A program made the translations under genes and the position numbers. This document shows, piece by piece, positions 1 through 8,944 of a stretch of 64,000 nt of DNA (positions are counted from its first letter, which is position 1; every line of letters starts with the position of its first letter). The stretch is from positions 62,001 through 126,000 of the forward strand of contig NZ_WBWA01000013.1 of assembly GCF_008932295.1 (NCBI RefSeq). Direction: 5' to 3'. The notes beneath the pieces were generated by a model. It did no database searches, was not told where the DNA came from, and saw only the letters and a list, made by a program, of their open reading frames with translations. This stretch comes from Brucella tritici. GTDB taxonomy: Bacteria; Pseudomonadota; Alphaproteobacteria; Rhizobiales; Rhizobiaceae.

Positions 1-1830
1 GACCGTTTCGTCCACCACATGCAGGTAACAAGCGGTGCGCGTACCTTCGGAACGGAGCTTCCCCATCAGAGGATGCGCCGCCATGACGTGATTGTTTACG
101 ACAAGATCGAAGCCTGAAAGCTGGCCACGCAGGATGCTCCAGTCAAGCGGGTGATCGTCGGTGATGAAGTCCTGACCGAGAAACCGGTTTGTGTCTCCCC
201 AGGCCGGAATGCCGTCCTTCCAGAAATGCAGATAATCGAAGGACTGGTCGAACTCGTCGAGCACATCCATGCGCTCATTTCCGAGTACGAAAAGATGAGT
301 TTCAAACCCCTGGTTCTTCAATTCGCGTCCGGCGGCATAGGCGACTTTTTCGGCACCGCCGAACGACGCATTCGGTACCAGAACGGCAGCCGTCTTCTTC
401 CTTGCCGCATTATGAGCAAGCGGCAAAACGGGACCGCCGCCAAGCTCGTTACGCAGCACCTGATACATTTCAGAAAGTGCAGGCAGGCGACGCGGACGCC
501 ATGTCCAGCGCATGGCCGCACTTTGCTTGAGCGGGCTCGTCGCAATTGATGTCACCAGATTGAGCATGGATTGCTCAGGCCGTGACAAGGCCCGGCGCTG
601 ACGCACGCGCGGAAACGGGAAGCGTACCTTCATCCGCGCCGATGTGGGCCACAATTGCTGCGTGCCCAACGATGCAAACCAATCCAGCGCATCGTTTTCG
701 ATGATGTCCTTGATCAGCTTCGTTGAGACGAAAATCAGGTCAGCGTGAGGTTGGCGCGTGCCGGACGGCATGATCTCGGTATCGATCCGCCGCTCGTCTT
801 CGACATTGGTAAGTTCCACAAAGACGATATTGGCCTGTTCAGAAAGTTTTTCGAGCCGCGACAGGATATTCGGCAACAGTCGTGAACGCGCCAGAAGCTT
901 CAGTGTCTCGGTATTTGACGAAGCGAGAAATGGCGGAAAGTGAAAATTATCCGGTTCGGAGACACTGCCCCAAAATGCTCGGATAGCATCATCGAATTTA
1001 AGGTCGGAGGTGCCAAGGCTGAGGTCGGTGAAAAGGCTGACTGTTCCCTCACCTGCTCGAATGACGCCATAGCGCGGACATTCCTCATGCTCGAATCCAA
1101 CGAGTGTCGGGCGCCGAAACAGCGCCTTGTGCCGCTTGCGCAAGAAACTGATCGACCCGGAACGGTCGCGATTGGCTTCCTTGAAACGGCTTTCCGCTCG
1201 CAGGCGATATTCGAAGCCGGTATCATGGCAAGGTGTGCCGACAAAACCCGCCTCAATCGCGGAGAGCCAGAACTCCCAGTCTTCAAAGCCATTTTGACGG
1301 TCGTCATCGAAACGGACACCACTGCGGAAAACATCCGCAGAAATCATAGATCCGGTATCACAGATGTTGTCAGTGATGCAGTGGATCAGTCGCGAATAGC
1401 TATCACCATAATGAGCGCGCCAATTAACAGAGAAGGTGTCGATATTGGTGTAGACCCAGCCCGCATTCGACGCCAGAAGCTTTCGATAAAGCGTATCGAT
1501 GGTGTGCGGCTGCACACGATTGTCAGCATCAACGAAATAGACTGCCTTCACATCGGGCATCTCTTCGAGAATATAGTCAACAGCGCGATTGCGCGCGCCA
1601 CCGGGGCCTGCATTCTCCCCAAAGATGATGTGAATATTGGGGTGAGCTGCCGCATAGAGGGTCAGACTGTCGAACACTTCGCGGCGCGGATCGCCATCGA
1701 CAGACACCACGATTTGTGTGCGGAAAACCGTTTCTGACGCCAGCACTGTCTCCAGCGCTTCGAGCGCCAGCGCCGCATGCCCATAAAGCGGCATGGCAAC
1801 GACGATCAAATCCTTGGACCTATCGTACAT
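1..1830 (-). CDS. Two-domain glycosyltransferase (GT2 + GT4-like), 3' end outside window
   Basis: The frame is open from an ATG at 1830 down to base 1 (610 residues), so the C-terminus lies outside the window. The N-terminal third is a GT-A/GT2 domain: it opens with a strand reading DLIVVAMPLYGH, has VSVDGDP, the metal-binding motif FVDADN near residue 95, and a GFEDWEFWL motif typical of the acceptor region. A second domain begins near residue 485 with VLVPNASFGGAEKVAYA, the glycine-rich start of a GT-B/GT4 enzyme. Its start overlaps the stop of the upstream gene (1820-3376) by 11 bases, so the two are translationally coupled. The likely job is sugar transfer in the surface-polysaccharide locus. 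Donor and acceptor cannot be read from sequence. Confidence 0.85.
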   Translation of the reverse strand, partial: MYDRSKDLIVVAMPLYGHAALALEALETVLASETVFRTQIVVSVDGDPRREVFDSLTLYAAAHPNIHIIFGENAGPGGARNRAVDYILEEMPDVKAVYFVDADNRVQPHTIDTLYRKLLASNAGWVYTNIDTFSVNWRAHYGDSYSRLIHCITDNICDTGSMISADVFRSGVRFDDDRQNGFEDWEFWLSAIEAGFVGTPCHDTGFEYRLRAESRFKEANRDRSGSISFLRKRHKALFRRPTLVGFEHEECPRYGVIRAGEGTVSLFTDLSLGTSDLKFDDAIRAFWGSVSEPDNFHFPPFLASSNTETLKLLARSRLLPNILSRLEKLSEQANIVFVELTNVEDERRIDTEIMPSGTRQPHADLIFVSTKLIKDIIENDALDWFASLGTQQLWPTSARMKVRFPFPRVRQRRALSRPEQSMLNLVTSIATSPLKQSAAMRWTWRPRRLPALSEMYQVLRNELGGGPVLPLAHNAARKKTAAVLVPNASFGGAEKVAYAAGRELKNQGFETHLFVLGNERMDVLDEFDQSFDYLHFWKDGIPAWGDTNRFLGQDFITDDHPLDWSILRGQLSGFDLVVNNHVMAAHPLMGKLRSEGTRTACYLHVVDETV

Positions 1831-3376
1831 TCGCGGCCTCTTTGACTAATTCCTGACTCGAGCGCGCCTCGACGTGCTTGACCAGACGGAAGTTGAAAAC
1901 CTTGAGCCAGGAGAAGTCCACCGAGTCCGCCGCCGCCTTGCTCAAGACGATGAGATCCATCGTGCGATCGATCGGTTCTTCAAGCATAAAATTGATATCG
2001 ATCGGACGGCTAGGCGCCACTTCCGACCAGCCACTAAACAATACCTGCTGACGGCGGCGGTCGAGATTGGAAATCGCATCGATTTCATCCTTCACATCCG
2101 AGGCCAGATTGACCAGCAACAAGCCGACCGCGCAGGGCTGGCCTTCCGGATGGTCAATAACGGCGCGCGCAGAAACCCGCACAGTGCCCGGTGCGACCAC
2201 ACGGCGGATTGCAGCCGCAGTTATACCCTCCTCAAGCGGGTGACAGCCGATGGCGTCTTCATGTTCGAGAAAACGCACAGTGGGAAAGTCAGGCGTAATG
2301 GGTGTTACGGACACATTGGTCACATTCCGCAGCAATTCGACCGGCAGACGGTAATCATCGACCTTGCGACCATTGATCAGCGCCGTCGGCGCGATGGCAT
2401 TTGGCAGCGATGCCGGACGAACGCCCGGCAGGCCAGTGAAAATCCGCAATGCCAGCGGGCGCATGTCGAGGTCGGCATGTGGGATGCGCGCCCGTGCCGC
2501 GTAGCGTTCATTGGCGATCACGTTGCCCAGCGACAATTCCGGAGGAACCCCGCCCGATGCAGAAATCCGTAAACGCAATGTCCGATGGCTGCCGTCACAT
2601 GCCTTGGGAAGCGAGAAAAAGTTCCACTCTGGATGCAGCATACCGTAGGGTACCAACCATTCAGCGATCCCTTCGCCGTTTTCAAGATAGTCCAGCGTAA
2701 CGATCAACTGGCCGTTACGATTGGCAGGCAAGTCACGGAAATGCAGGGCAAAACCGGAAACTGCATAACTCGAAACCGGAAAAAGTTGTTCGATCTCCGA
2801 TTCGCGCAGCAGACGTGCAAAGCCTTCATCCTTCGGGTCGACCAGAGGGGAATGACTGAATATCTCTGTTGAGGAATCCCAGTTGCGTGCGTGAAATGCA
2901 TCCTCGATTGCCCGGTAGTTTTCAAACATGGTTTCACGCTCGCGACGCAGCATCGCAAGCTCTGTGTGAATTTTGCTGACGTGACCGACGAGACGATCCA
3001 GACTGCTTTCGAGCAATTGCGTAACCAGCAAAGGAACGGCTTCAGGCGTCGCGTCGTCGATACGCACAACGGGAAGTTCCGGAATGGTGCTTAGACGATA
3101 AACCTGCTGCAGAATCGTCTTCAGCTCGTTCTCGCCCTCTTGCGAAGCGGCGACCGCGATGAGTGGAAACGTGTTCGCCAGTCGAAGACGTTTTCCATCA
3201 CCTTCGACAAAGGTAGTCAGCTCGCCCAGAGACGTCGCTTCCAGCGCTTCACGATCACGCATCGAAGCAATGGCATATCGGCGGGATTTCCGCGCCGAGA
3301 TCGCAGGAAGTGGTGTGCTCAACATAATCATCCATTGTGTGATGGCCGACTTGGGAGTCTCGGCCTGCACTTGCAA
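1820..3376 (-). CDS. Conserved protein of unknown function in polysaccharide locus
   Basis: A 518-residue protein with no signal peptide and no obvious membrane segment. The N-terminal 110 residues are varied; a helical stretch near residues 125-170 (TELAMLRRERETMFENYRAIEDA) could form a short coiled coil. The rest is beta-rich and carbohydrate-recognition-like, with repeated FALHF/VTLDY/RLRISA strands. I do not recognise a catalytic motif; I believe similar proteins occur next to rhizobial glycosyltransferases under a DUF name. The start is uncertain: the longest frame opens with TTG at 3376, a GTG follows at 3370 and an ATG at 3331, none with a good ribosome site. It is the first gene of a leftward operon with the glycosyltransferase below 1830, and a palindromic box lies 84 bases upstream. 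Confidence 0.7.
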   Translation of the reverse strand: MQVQAETPKSAITQWMIMLSTPLPAISARKSRRYAIASMRDREALEATSLGELTTFVEGDGKRLRLANTFPLIAVAASQEGENELKTILQQVYRLSTIPELPVVRIDDATPEAVPLLVTQLLESSLDRLVGHVSKIHTELAMLRRERETMFENYRAIEDAFHARNWDSSTEIFSHSPLVDPKDEGFARLLRESEIEQLFPVSSYAVSGFALHFRDLPANRNGQLIVTLDYLENGEGIAEWLVPYGMLHPEWNFFSLPKACDGSHRTLRLRISASGGVPPELSLGNVIANERYAARARIPHADLDMRPLALRIFTGLPGVRPASLPNAIAPTALINGRKVDDYRLPVELLRNVTNVSVTPITPDFPTVRFLEHEDAIGCHPLEEGITAAAIRRVVAPGTVRVSARAVIDHPEGQPCAVGLLLVNLASDVKDEIDAISNLDRRRQQVLFSGWSEVAPSRPIDINFMLEEPIDRTMDLIVLSKAAADSVDFSWLKVFNFRLVKHVEARSSQELVKEAANVR

Positions 3377-3574
3377 TGAGAAAATACAGGCTATGTATTG
3401 TCAACAGGCTTATAGCATCAACTATATGATAATATTACGAATATTTGGAATGAGTTTAATTCAAATTTTGAAATAATGTTCATGTATATTGCGTATACAG
3501 CGTAAACACGCAGAAATACGGGATTTTATATTTCATTATCAGTGTTTAATCGCCCGATTATCGCCACATACTGG
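3377..3574. promoter_or_regulatory. AT-rich promoter region of the leftward GT operon
   Basis: No gene is seen in these 198 bases. The segment is much richer in A+T than the flanking genes and holds the palindrome at 3460-3472. It should contain the promoter for the 1820-3376 gene, but I cannot assign a clear -35/-10 pair. Confidence 0.5.
3460..3472. promoter_or_regulatory. Palindromic box TTCAAATTTTGAA, copy 1
   Basis: The 13-base near-perfect palindrome TTCAAATTTTGAA lies 84 bases upstream of the leftward operon. The identical sequence recurs at 5437-5449 and 8932-8944, each time upstream of a transcription unit of this locus. It is inferred to be the operator of the MarR-family regulator encoded at 4841-5410. 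Confidence 0.65.
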
Positions 3575-4795
3575 CTACCTGCCATTCAATACTGCATCGA
3601 TCAAGGTTTTTTGCTGCTGTAAACAATCCGACAACCTGAACCGATTTTCGACGGTCCGGCGCGCCGCTGCCCGCATCTGAAGGCATGCATCGGGATCGCG
3701 AAGGACATTCATGATCACTTCCGCCAGTACACCCGGCTCAAAAAACGGTACGAGCAGCCCGTTTTGACCGGAGCGGATCACTTCCCGCACAGGCGGCGTA
3801 TCCGAACCGATGACAAGCGCGCCGCAGGCCATCGCCTCCACGACCGACCATGACAGAACGAACGGGTAAGTCAGATAGATATGGGCCGTCGATATTTGAT
3901 AAAGTTTGCGCAACTGGGCATGCGGAATTGTACCTGCGAACACGATACGATCCGGCGGCAGATCGAAATTCTTGACCAGATGCTCGCGCCACGATCCGCC
4001 ACCGGGTGGTGGCGTTCCATAGCTTACGCCATCGCCGCCAACAAATACGAAGATCGCATCGTCGTTCTGCCGAATGACCTTGGCTGCAGCTTCAAGCGCT
4101 TGGGGAAAACCGCGATAAGGTTCGAGATCGCGCGCAACGAATGTAATCACGCGCGATTCTCCTGCCTTAAGCGTTCGTCCATCGGGCAACTGAATCGTGG
4201 CGTGACGGTCTGGATAGAAAAGTTTCGTATCCACCCCTTCATGCACGACAGCGATGCGATTCTGCACGGAACGCGGGTAGAGACTTTTCTGCCAATGTGT
4301 CGGACTAAGCCCGCCGTCGATAGCCTCAAGGGTGACGAGCTGCGCCGTGTTGCGCAGACGCAGACGCTTCCGCGTTTCGATGTCCGGCCTGTCGCCCGGC
4401 GCAAAGCCTACATCCGCACCATTGGCGCGATAGAAGAACTCGCAGTAGCCGAGTGCAGGCACTGAGGGCAGCACGTCCTTGACGAACATCATGCTGCCCC
4501 AACCAATATGACCGACGACGATATCGGGTGCCTGGCCCTGACGAGCCATGGATTCCAGGGTTTCGGCCACACGGTACCCGATCCTCGTGTGGTGATCGGG
4601 TACTTCAAGATATCTGGCCATCGCACCGCCTGTGCGAGGACCAGATTCCACTCTGTGGCGGATGACGCGGACCGCTGGGAGGCGACGGTCCACTGTCTCG
4701 CAGATCAGGCTTACATCATGTCCGCTGGTAGCCAGATTCTCAGCTAGCGCAGCGAACTGGCCGAAACCACGCCTGTGCACAAATGCTATACGCAT
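3575..4795 (-). CDS. Glycosyltransferase family 4
   Basis: A 406-residue GT-B enzyme. The N-terminal Rossmann half starts MRIAFVHRRGFGQFAALAENLA and the C-terminal donor-binding half carries VITFVARDLEPYRGF (the linker where a KG-type lysine is usual), FVFVGGDG, RIVFAGTIPH and the acidic region VVEAMACGALVIGSDTPPVREVI, where family members place the E-x7-E donor contacts. Its length of about 400 residues is normal for GT4. It follows the marR gene on the same strand after 45 bases, so the two may be co-transcribed. It probably adds a sugar to the polysaccharide or glycoconjugate built by this locus; the sugar is unknown. Confidence 0.9.
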   Translation of the reverse strand: MRIAFVHRRGFGQFAALAENLATSGHDVSLICETVDRRLPAVRVIRHRVESGPRTGGAMARYLEVPDHHTRIGYRVAETLESMARQGQAPDIVVGHIGWGSMMFVKDVLPSVPALGYCEFFYRANGADVGFAPGDRPDIETRKRLRLRNTAQLVTLEAIDGGLSPTHWQKSLYPRSVQNRIAVVHEGVDTKLFYPDRHATIQLPDGRTLKAGESRVITFVARDLEPYRGFPQALEAAAKVIRQNDDAIFVFVGGDGVSYGTPPPGGGSWREHLVKNFDLPPDRIVFAGTIPHAQLRKLYQISTAHIYLTYPFVLSWSVVEAMACGALVIGSDTPPVREVIRSGQNGLLVPFFEPGVLAEVIMNVLRDPDACLQMRAAARRTVENRFRLSDCLQQQKTLIDAVLNGR

Positions 4796-4840
4796 GTTAC
4801 GAAACGTGCTCGGCTAGCGGCCGAAAAGCATCGCAACACA

Positions 4841-5410
4841 TCAAATGCCAAATCGTGCGGCGTTACCCCACACGAGTTCCAGTCTGTGCAGAGTCTGATA
4901 GGCAATCTCGAGATTTCTGAGATCGTCATCATCCCGGGTAAGGATATGGTTGTAGGCCCTACTTGCATTCCGCAAGCTTGCACACAGCCGCTCACCCTTG
5001 TCCGTCAGGCGGATACGGGCCGACCGTTTGTCCCTCTGCGAGGCGACGCGATCAACATACCCACCATCGGTAAGCTGTTTAAGATAATAGGAAATGTTGG
5101 AACCGACATAATGTCCGCGATCCAATAGTTCACCCACAGTGAGCTCGACATCGCCGATAGCCATCAGAACCAAGGTCTGGGCCGGACCGATATCTTCCAC
5201 ACCCAACTTCGTCAGCTCGGTTTTCAGCAAGCTCACAAAGCGGCGGTTCACTCGTTCTATCATCCGGGCCAGTTCGAAATGCGTGATAACGACTGTATGG
5301 ACCGGATGTCTGCGTTCCTGTTTTTCGGCGGTAACTTCAGGAAAATCAACGGCAGTAAAGCCATCGACTGATGTTTCGACTTCCACTCCCTCGTGTAGAA
5401 GTTTTTGCAT
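4841..5410 (-). CDS. MarR-family regulator, WggR/ExpG- or LdtR-like
   Basis: A 189-residue winged-helix protein. After a charged N-terminus of about 40 residues comes a dimerisation helix (FELARMIERVNRRFVSLLKTEL), then the wing-helix core near residues 85-135, with GELLDRGHYVGSNISYYLKQL as recognition helix and ASQRDKRSARIRLTDKGERL as the wing. A good ribosome site (GGAGAG, 8 bases before ATG) fixes the start. It is divergent from the type I secretion operon and shares a promoter region holding the palindrome at 5437-5449. S. meliloti galactoglucan genes are controlled by a MarR-type activator, WggR (ExpG), of similar size and position. I infer the same role here. LdtR-type regulators are the other close group I would consider. 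Confidence 0.85.
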   Translation of the reverse strand: MQKLLHEGVEVETSVDGFTAVDFPEVTAEKQERRHPVHTVVITHFELARMIERVNRRFVSLLKTELTKLGVEDIGPAQTLVLMAIGDVELTVGELLDRGHYVGSNISYYLKQLTDGGYVDRVASQRDKRSARIRLTDKGERLCASLRNASRAYNHILTRDDDDLRNLEIAYQTLHRLELVWGNAARFGI

Positions 5411-5609
5411 CTTTTGCTCTCCATTTTCAATTTTACTTCAAATTTTGAAGAAATTTGCAGTTATATTTTCTTTGCTCCTTTCGCATTTCCCCGCCGCAAG
5501 AACCTTTTTTCTGTCACATTCTCTGCAGTATTACTTTACTGATCTTGAGAACTAGAACACAGTTTTTAGGGATATCCGCCACCTGTGACCATTCCAAGGC
5601 AGATAGCGT
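5411..5609. promoter_or_regulatory. Divergent promoter region marR / type I secretion operon
   Basis: This AT-rich 199-base spacer holds one copy of the repeated palindrome (5437-5449), 27 bases from the regulator's start and about 160 bases from the exporter's. It has no coding potential. Autoregulation of the marR gene is likely from the position of the box. Confidence 0.6.
5437..5449. promoter_or_regulatory. Palindromic box TTCAAATTTTGAA, copy 2
   Basis: This copy is identical to those at 3460 and 8932, and here the symmetry extends to CTTCAAATTTTGAAG (5436-5450). It sits just upstream of the MarR-family gene, which fits an autoregulated operator. Confidence 0.65.
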
Positions 5610-7385
5610 ATGAATGATACTCGCGAATTCAAATCGATTGGCAAGAGCCCTGCGCACAAAAAGGGGCAAGACGATTCGGTGACTACGCCCAAAGGCCTGA
5701 TTTTCAAGGCCCGCCGCGTTTTCCTGTCCGGACTACTTTATGCGGTGCTGCTGAGCGCCTGTATCAATTTGCTACAACTCACTGTACCTCTCTATATGTT
5801 GCAGGTTCATGATAGGGTGCTGAACAGCCGAAGCATGGACACGCTCACCATGCTGACGGTGCTCGCCATCGGAGCCATGCTGGTGTTCGGCGTTCTGGAA
5901 TATATCCGCTCGCTTTCCTTCCAGGCCATGGGCAGCGCGCTTGTCCGTCGACTTAACCTCGCGGTTCTGACAGCAGCGGTACAGGCCTCCGTGAATCAGG
6001 GCATGCCGAAAGCGACACAGACGCTTCGCGATCTCAATGAGCTGCGCAGTTTCCTTACGTCGCCTGCCATCAATGCTCCGCTTGATGCGGCATGGTCGCC
6101 TATCTTTCTTGGCGTATTGTTCCTGCTTCACCCGATGCTGGGTGTGATCGGCCTGGTCGCCGTGATTATCCTGGTCGCATGCGGCCTGCTGACCGACCTC
6201 CTGACCCGAAATCTGATTCAGGAAGCGAATCAAGCAAATATCGAAGCGGTTTCCAAAATCGGCAGCAGCTTGCGCCACGCTGAAGTCATTGAAGCCATGG
6301 GCATGCTTCCAGCACTCGCGCGCCGCTGGCGCACGATGCAGGTTCAGGCGCTGGAGGTGCTCGACCTTGGGGGGACACGCGCCCGCGCCCTCTCCTCAAT
6401 TGCCCGCACAGCGCGTTTCATCATCCAGATCGGATCGCTCGGCATCGGCACATTGCTTGCCATGCAGCAGGAAATCACCCCCGGCGCGATGATTGCGACC
6501 AGCATCATCATCGGTCGCTTGCTGATGCCGTTCGATCGAATCGTCGAAAACTGGCGTCAGTGGGTCAGCGCTATTGCTAGCTGGAAGCGTGTCCAATCCC
6601 TGCTTTCGGAAAATCTGGCCGTTCGACAGACCATGCCGACACCGCGCCCCAATGGCGATCTCGTAATCGACAAGCTGATCTATGCTGCTCCAGGCGTCGA
6701 TGTTCCGATCATCAAGGGCATTTCGTTCTCGATTTCGCCAGGTGAAGTGCTGGGCGTCGTCGGTCCTTCGGCAGCAGGCAAATCGACGCTTGCCCGTCTG
6801 CTGATCGGCATCGTCAAACCCACGTCAGGCGGCGTTTTCCTCGACGGCAATAACGTTTATCTATGGGAACGCGGTTCGTTCGGCGAGATTGCCGGTTACC
6901 TGCCACAGTCTGTCTCGCTTCTCGACGGAACCATCAAGGACAACATCGCTCGCATGGGTGACAGCGACCCGCATCGCGTACTTGAAGCCGCACGTCTTGC
7001 GGATGTGCACGAGATGATCGGGCGCATGCCACTTGGCTACGATACGCCGGTCGGCGACGGTCGCCTGACCTTGTCTGGTGGTCAGCGCCAGAGAATCGGG
7101 CTGGCCCGCTGCCTCTACAATCGCCCACGCCTAATCGTTCTCGATGAGCCGAATTCGAATCTCGACGCTGTCGGTGAACGCGCCCTGATCCGTGCCGTCG
7201 AGCATGCCCGTGACGATGGAGCGATTGTCATTATGATCGCACATCGGCCGTCTATCATGCAGGTTGCTGACAAACTGCTCGTCCTCGAAAACGGGCGCAT
7301 TTCACAGTTTGGCCCGCGCACCGATGTCGTCGCGTCACTGACACCCGTCAATAACGGCCCGCAAATGGGAGCAGCAAACGCATGA
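5610..7385 (+). CDS. Type I secretion ABC exporter (PrtD/WgdA-like)
   Basis: A 591-residue fused permease-ATPase of the type I secretion class. Membrane segments span residues 35-310. The ATPase domain has Walker A GPSAAGKS (385-392), signature LSGGQ (488-492), Walker B LIVLDEP (508-514) and the H-loop histidine at 545. There is no N-terminal C39 peptidase domain, as expected for exporters of RTX proteins with uncleaved C-terminal signals. The next gene is its membrane-fusion partner (overlapping ATGATG), and an RTX protein follows 0.4 kb further on, so the RTX protein is the natural cargo. An outer-membrane TolC partner is not in the window. The position matches wgdA (expD1) of the galactoglucan locus. 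Confidence 0.93.
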   Translation: MNDTREFKSIGKSPAHKKGQDDSVTTPKGLIFKARRVFLSGLLYAVLLSACINLLQLTVPLYMLQVHDRVLNSRSMDTLTMLTVLAIGAMLVFGVLEYIRSLSFQAMGSALVRRLNLAVLTAAVQASVNQGMPKATQTLRDLNELRSFLTSPAINAPLDAAWSPIFLGVLFLLHPMLGVIGLVAVIILVACGLLTDLLTRNLIQEANQANIEAVSKIGSSLRHAEVIEAMGMLPALARRWRTMQVQALEVLDLGGTRARALSSIARTARFIIQIGSLGIGTLLAMQQEITPGAMIATSIIIGRLLMPFDRIVENWRQWVSAIASWKRVQSLLSENLAVRQTMPTPRPNGDLVIDKLIYAAPGVDVPIIKGISFSISPGEVLGVVGPSAAGKSTLARLLIGIVKPTSGGVFLDGNNVYLWERGSFGEIAGYLPQSVSLLDGTIKDNIARMGDSDPHRVLEAARLADVHEMIGRMPLGYDTPVGDGRLTLSGGQRQRIGLARCLYNRPRLIVLDEPNSNLDAVGERALIRAVEHARDDGAIVIMIAHRPSIMQVADKLLVLENGRISQFGPRTDVVASLTPVNNGPQMGAANA

Positions 7386-8797
7386 TGGGTAAATCGGTCA
7401 TTCCTCGTCGTGTTTCCAGCCTGCTCGCACCGCGTGCAGAATCGTCGGATCACAAAACCCTGACTCGTTTCGGAAGCGTCAAACCTGAATGGGCGCTCGA
7501 TCTGGAGCGGGAGGATTCGAGATCACCATTGCGCGGTCTCATCATTGCTGGCCTCGCCACAATCGGCGTCGCTTTCGGCGGTTTTTTCGCCTGGGCTTAT
7601 TCTGCCAATCTGGGAAGTGCGGCAGTCGCAATGGGCACTGTGATCGTCGATTCGAAGCGCAAGACGATCAGCCATCTTGAAGGCGGCATTCTTGATCGGT
7701 TGCTCGTACAGGAAGGCGATGTCGTTAAGGTCGGTCAGCCCCTGCTCCGGCTTGACGACACCAAGGCCCGTTCTGATCTCCAGTCTCTGGAAAGCAGGCG
7801 TATCGGCCTGATCGCAAAACTGGCCCGCCTGCGTGCCGAGCAATCCGGCGAAAAAGAAATCAGCTTCCCGGAAGGTTTCGCCGATGGCGGTGAAAACGCG
7901 CAAAACGCCGTCCGCGCCGAGAACATCTTTTTCCAGAAGCGACTTGCACAGAAACTGAGCAAGATTGACATACAGCAGAAGACTATCGAGCAATATACGG
8001 AGCAAGCCAAGGCCTCCACATCGCAGATTGCGGCCACCGACCGGCAGATCGAACTCATCAGCGATCAACGCAAGGCGATTGCCAGTCTCGTTGAGAAAGG
8101 CTTTGCCCAGAAATCGAAGCTCACGGAAATCGATACACGCCTCAGCCAGCTTGCGGGTGATCGTGGCGAATATGCCGGTGACAAAGCGAAGGCTGAACAA
8201 GCAAAAGCCGGCGCAGAATTCGCCCTGACAGGAATCGAAAGCGATCTACAGTCCGAAATCGCTGGCGAGATCACATCGAGCCAGGTCGAGCTTTCGGATG
8301 TGCAGGAACGTATCGTTGCCGCCAAGGACGTGATGCGGCGCGTGGAGGTTCGCTCGCCGCAGGACGGTATCGTCGCCAATATTCGATTGCGCACGCCGGG
8401 TGGCGTCATCGCTCCGGGCGAAGCGATCATGGATATCGTTCCAGAAAATGAGCCTCTCGTCGTTGAGATGAAAATCAGCCCACGCGATATCGACAGTATC
8501 TCGGTTGGCGCTGGGGCACAGATCCGGTTGACGGCATACAATCAACGCTCAATGGCACCGCTCGACGGCAAACTGACCTATATCGCCGCCGATCAGTCGC
8601 TCGACGAAAAGACAGATACCGCATTCTTCGTCGCAAGAGCTGAAATTACTCCGGCGTCACTTGCAGCAAATCCAACTGCGCGACTTTATCCTGGCATGCC
8701 TGCTGAAATAATCATCGTCCACAAGGAACGTCGCGCTATCGATTACTTGGTTTCACCTATCACAGATAGCTTGAACCGCGCATTCCGCGAAGATTAA
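7382..8797 (+). CDS. Type I secretion periplasmic adaptor, HlyD family (WgdB-like)
   Basis: A 471-residue membrane-fusion protein. A cytoplasmic tail of about 50 residues is followed by one membrane helix (GLIIAGLATIGVAFGGFFAWAY), the first lipoyl half (KTISHLEGGILDRLLVQEGD), a long coiled coil (about residues 120-315) and the closing half, VRSPQDGIVANI to PGEAIMDIVP, with the beta-barrel ending in LYPGMPAEIII. This is the standard order for HlyD/PrtE adaptors of about 430-480 residues. Its ATG overlaps the exporter's TGA, so the pair is coupled. It bridges the inner-membrane exporter to an outer-membrane channel encoded elsewhere. It corresponds in position to wgdB (expD2). Confidence 0.93.
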   Translation: MMGKSVIPRRVSSLLAPRAESSDHKTLTRFGSVKPEWALDLEREDSRSPLRGLIIAGLATIGVAFGGFFAWAYSANLGSAAVAMGTVIVDSKRKTISHLEGGILDRLLVQEGDVVKVGQPLLRLDDTKARSDLQSLESRRIGLIAKLARLRAEQSGEKEISFPEGFADGGENAQNAVRAENIFFQKRLAQKLSKIDIQQKTIEQYTEQAKASTSQIAATDRQIELISDQRKAIASLVEKGFAQKSKLTEIDTRLSQLAGDRGEYAGDKAKAEQAKAGAEFALTGIESDLQSEIAGEITSSQVELSDVQERIVAAKDVMRRVEVRSPQDGIVANIRLRTPGGVIAPGEAIMDIVPENEPLVVEMKISPRDIDSISVGAGAQIRLTAYNQRSMAPLDGKLTYIAADQSLDEKTDTAFFVARAEITPASLAANPTARLYPGMPAEIIIVHKERRAIDYLVSPITDSLNRAFRED

Positions 8798-8854
8798 TAG
8801 TCAGAGAATTTCAAAGTAAAACTCGATAATAGGTTGAAATTCCAAAAGACAGAA

Positions 8855-8884
8855 ACGCCGCGCGTGAAATTTCATGTGCGGCGT
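8855..8884 (+). terminator. Hairpin after the adaptor gene, possible terminator
   Basis: The arms ACGCCGC (8855-8861) and GCGGCGT (8878-8884) pair perfectly, and the loop contains the palindrome TGAAATTTCA. A short, interrupted T stretch (CATCTTATT) follows, so termination is plausible but weak. Confidence 0.45.
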
Positions 8885-8931
8885 CATCTTATTGAAATAA
8901 TTTTCAATTCCCGCTCCACCAATCAAAAAAA

Positions 8932-8944
8932 TTCAAATTTTGAA
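8932..8944. promoter_or_regulatory. Palindromic box TTCAAATTTTGAA, copy 3
   Basis: Third exact copy of the 13-base box, 238 bases upstream of the RTX gene. It is the expected site for co-control of the RTX gene with the exporter and the leftward operon. Confidence 0.65.

Noticed and set aside
940-1737. 265-codon open frame on the plus strand
   Set aside because: It is antisense to the glycosyltransferase gene at 1-1830, which is open throughout and shows clear GT motifs; the plus-strand translation has no domain.
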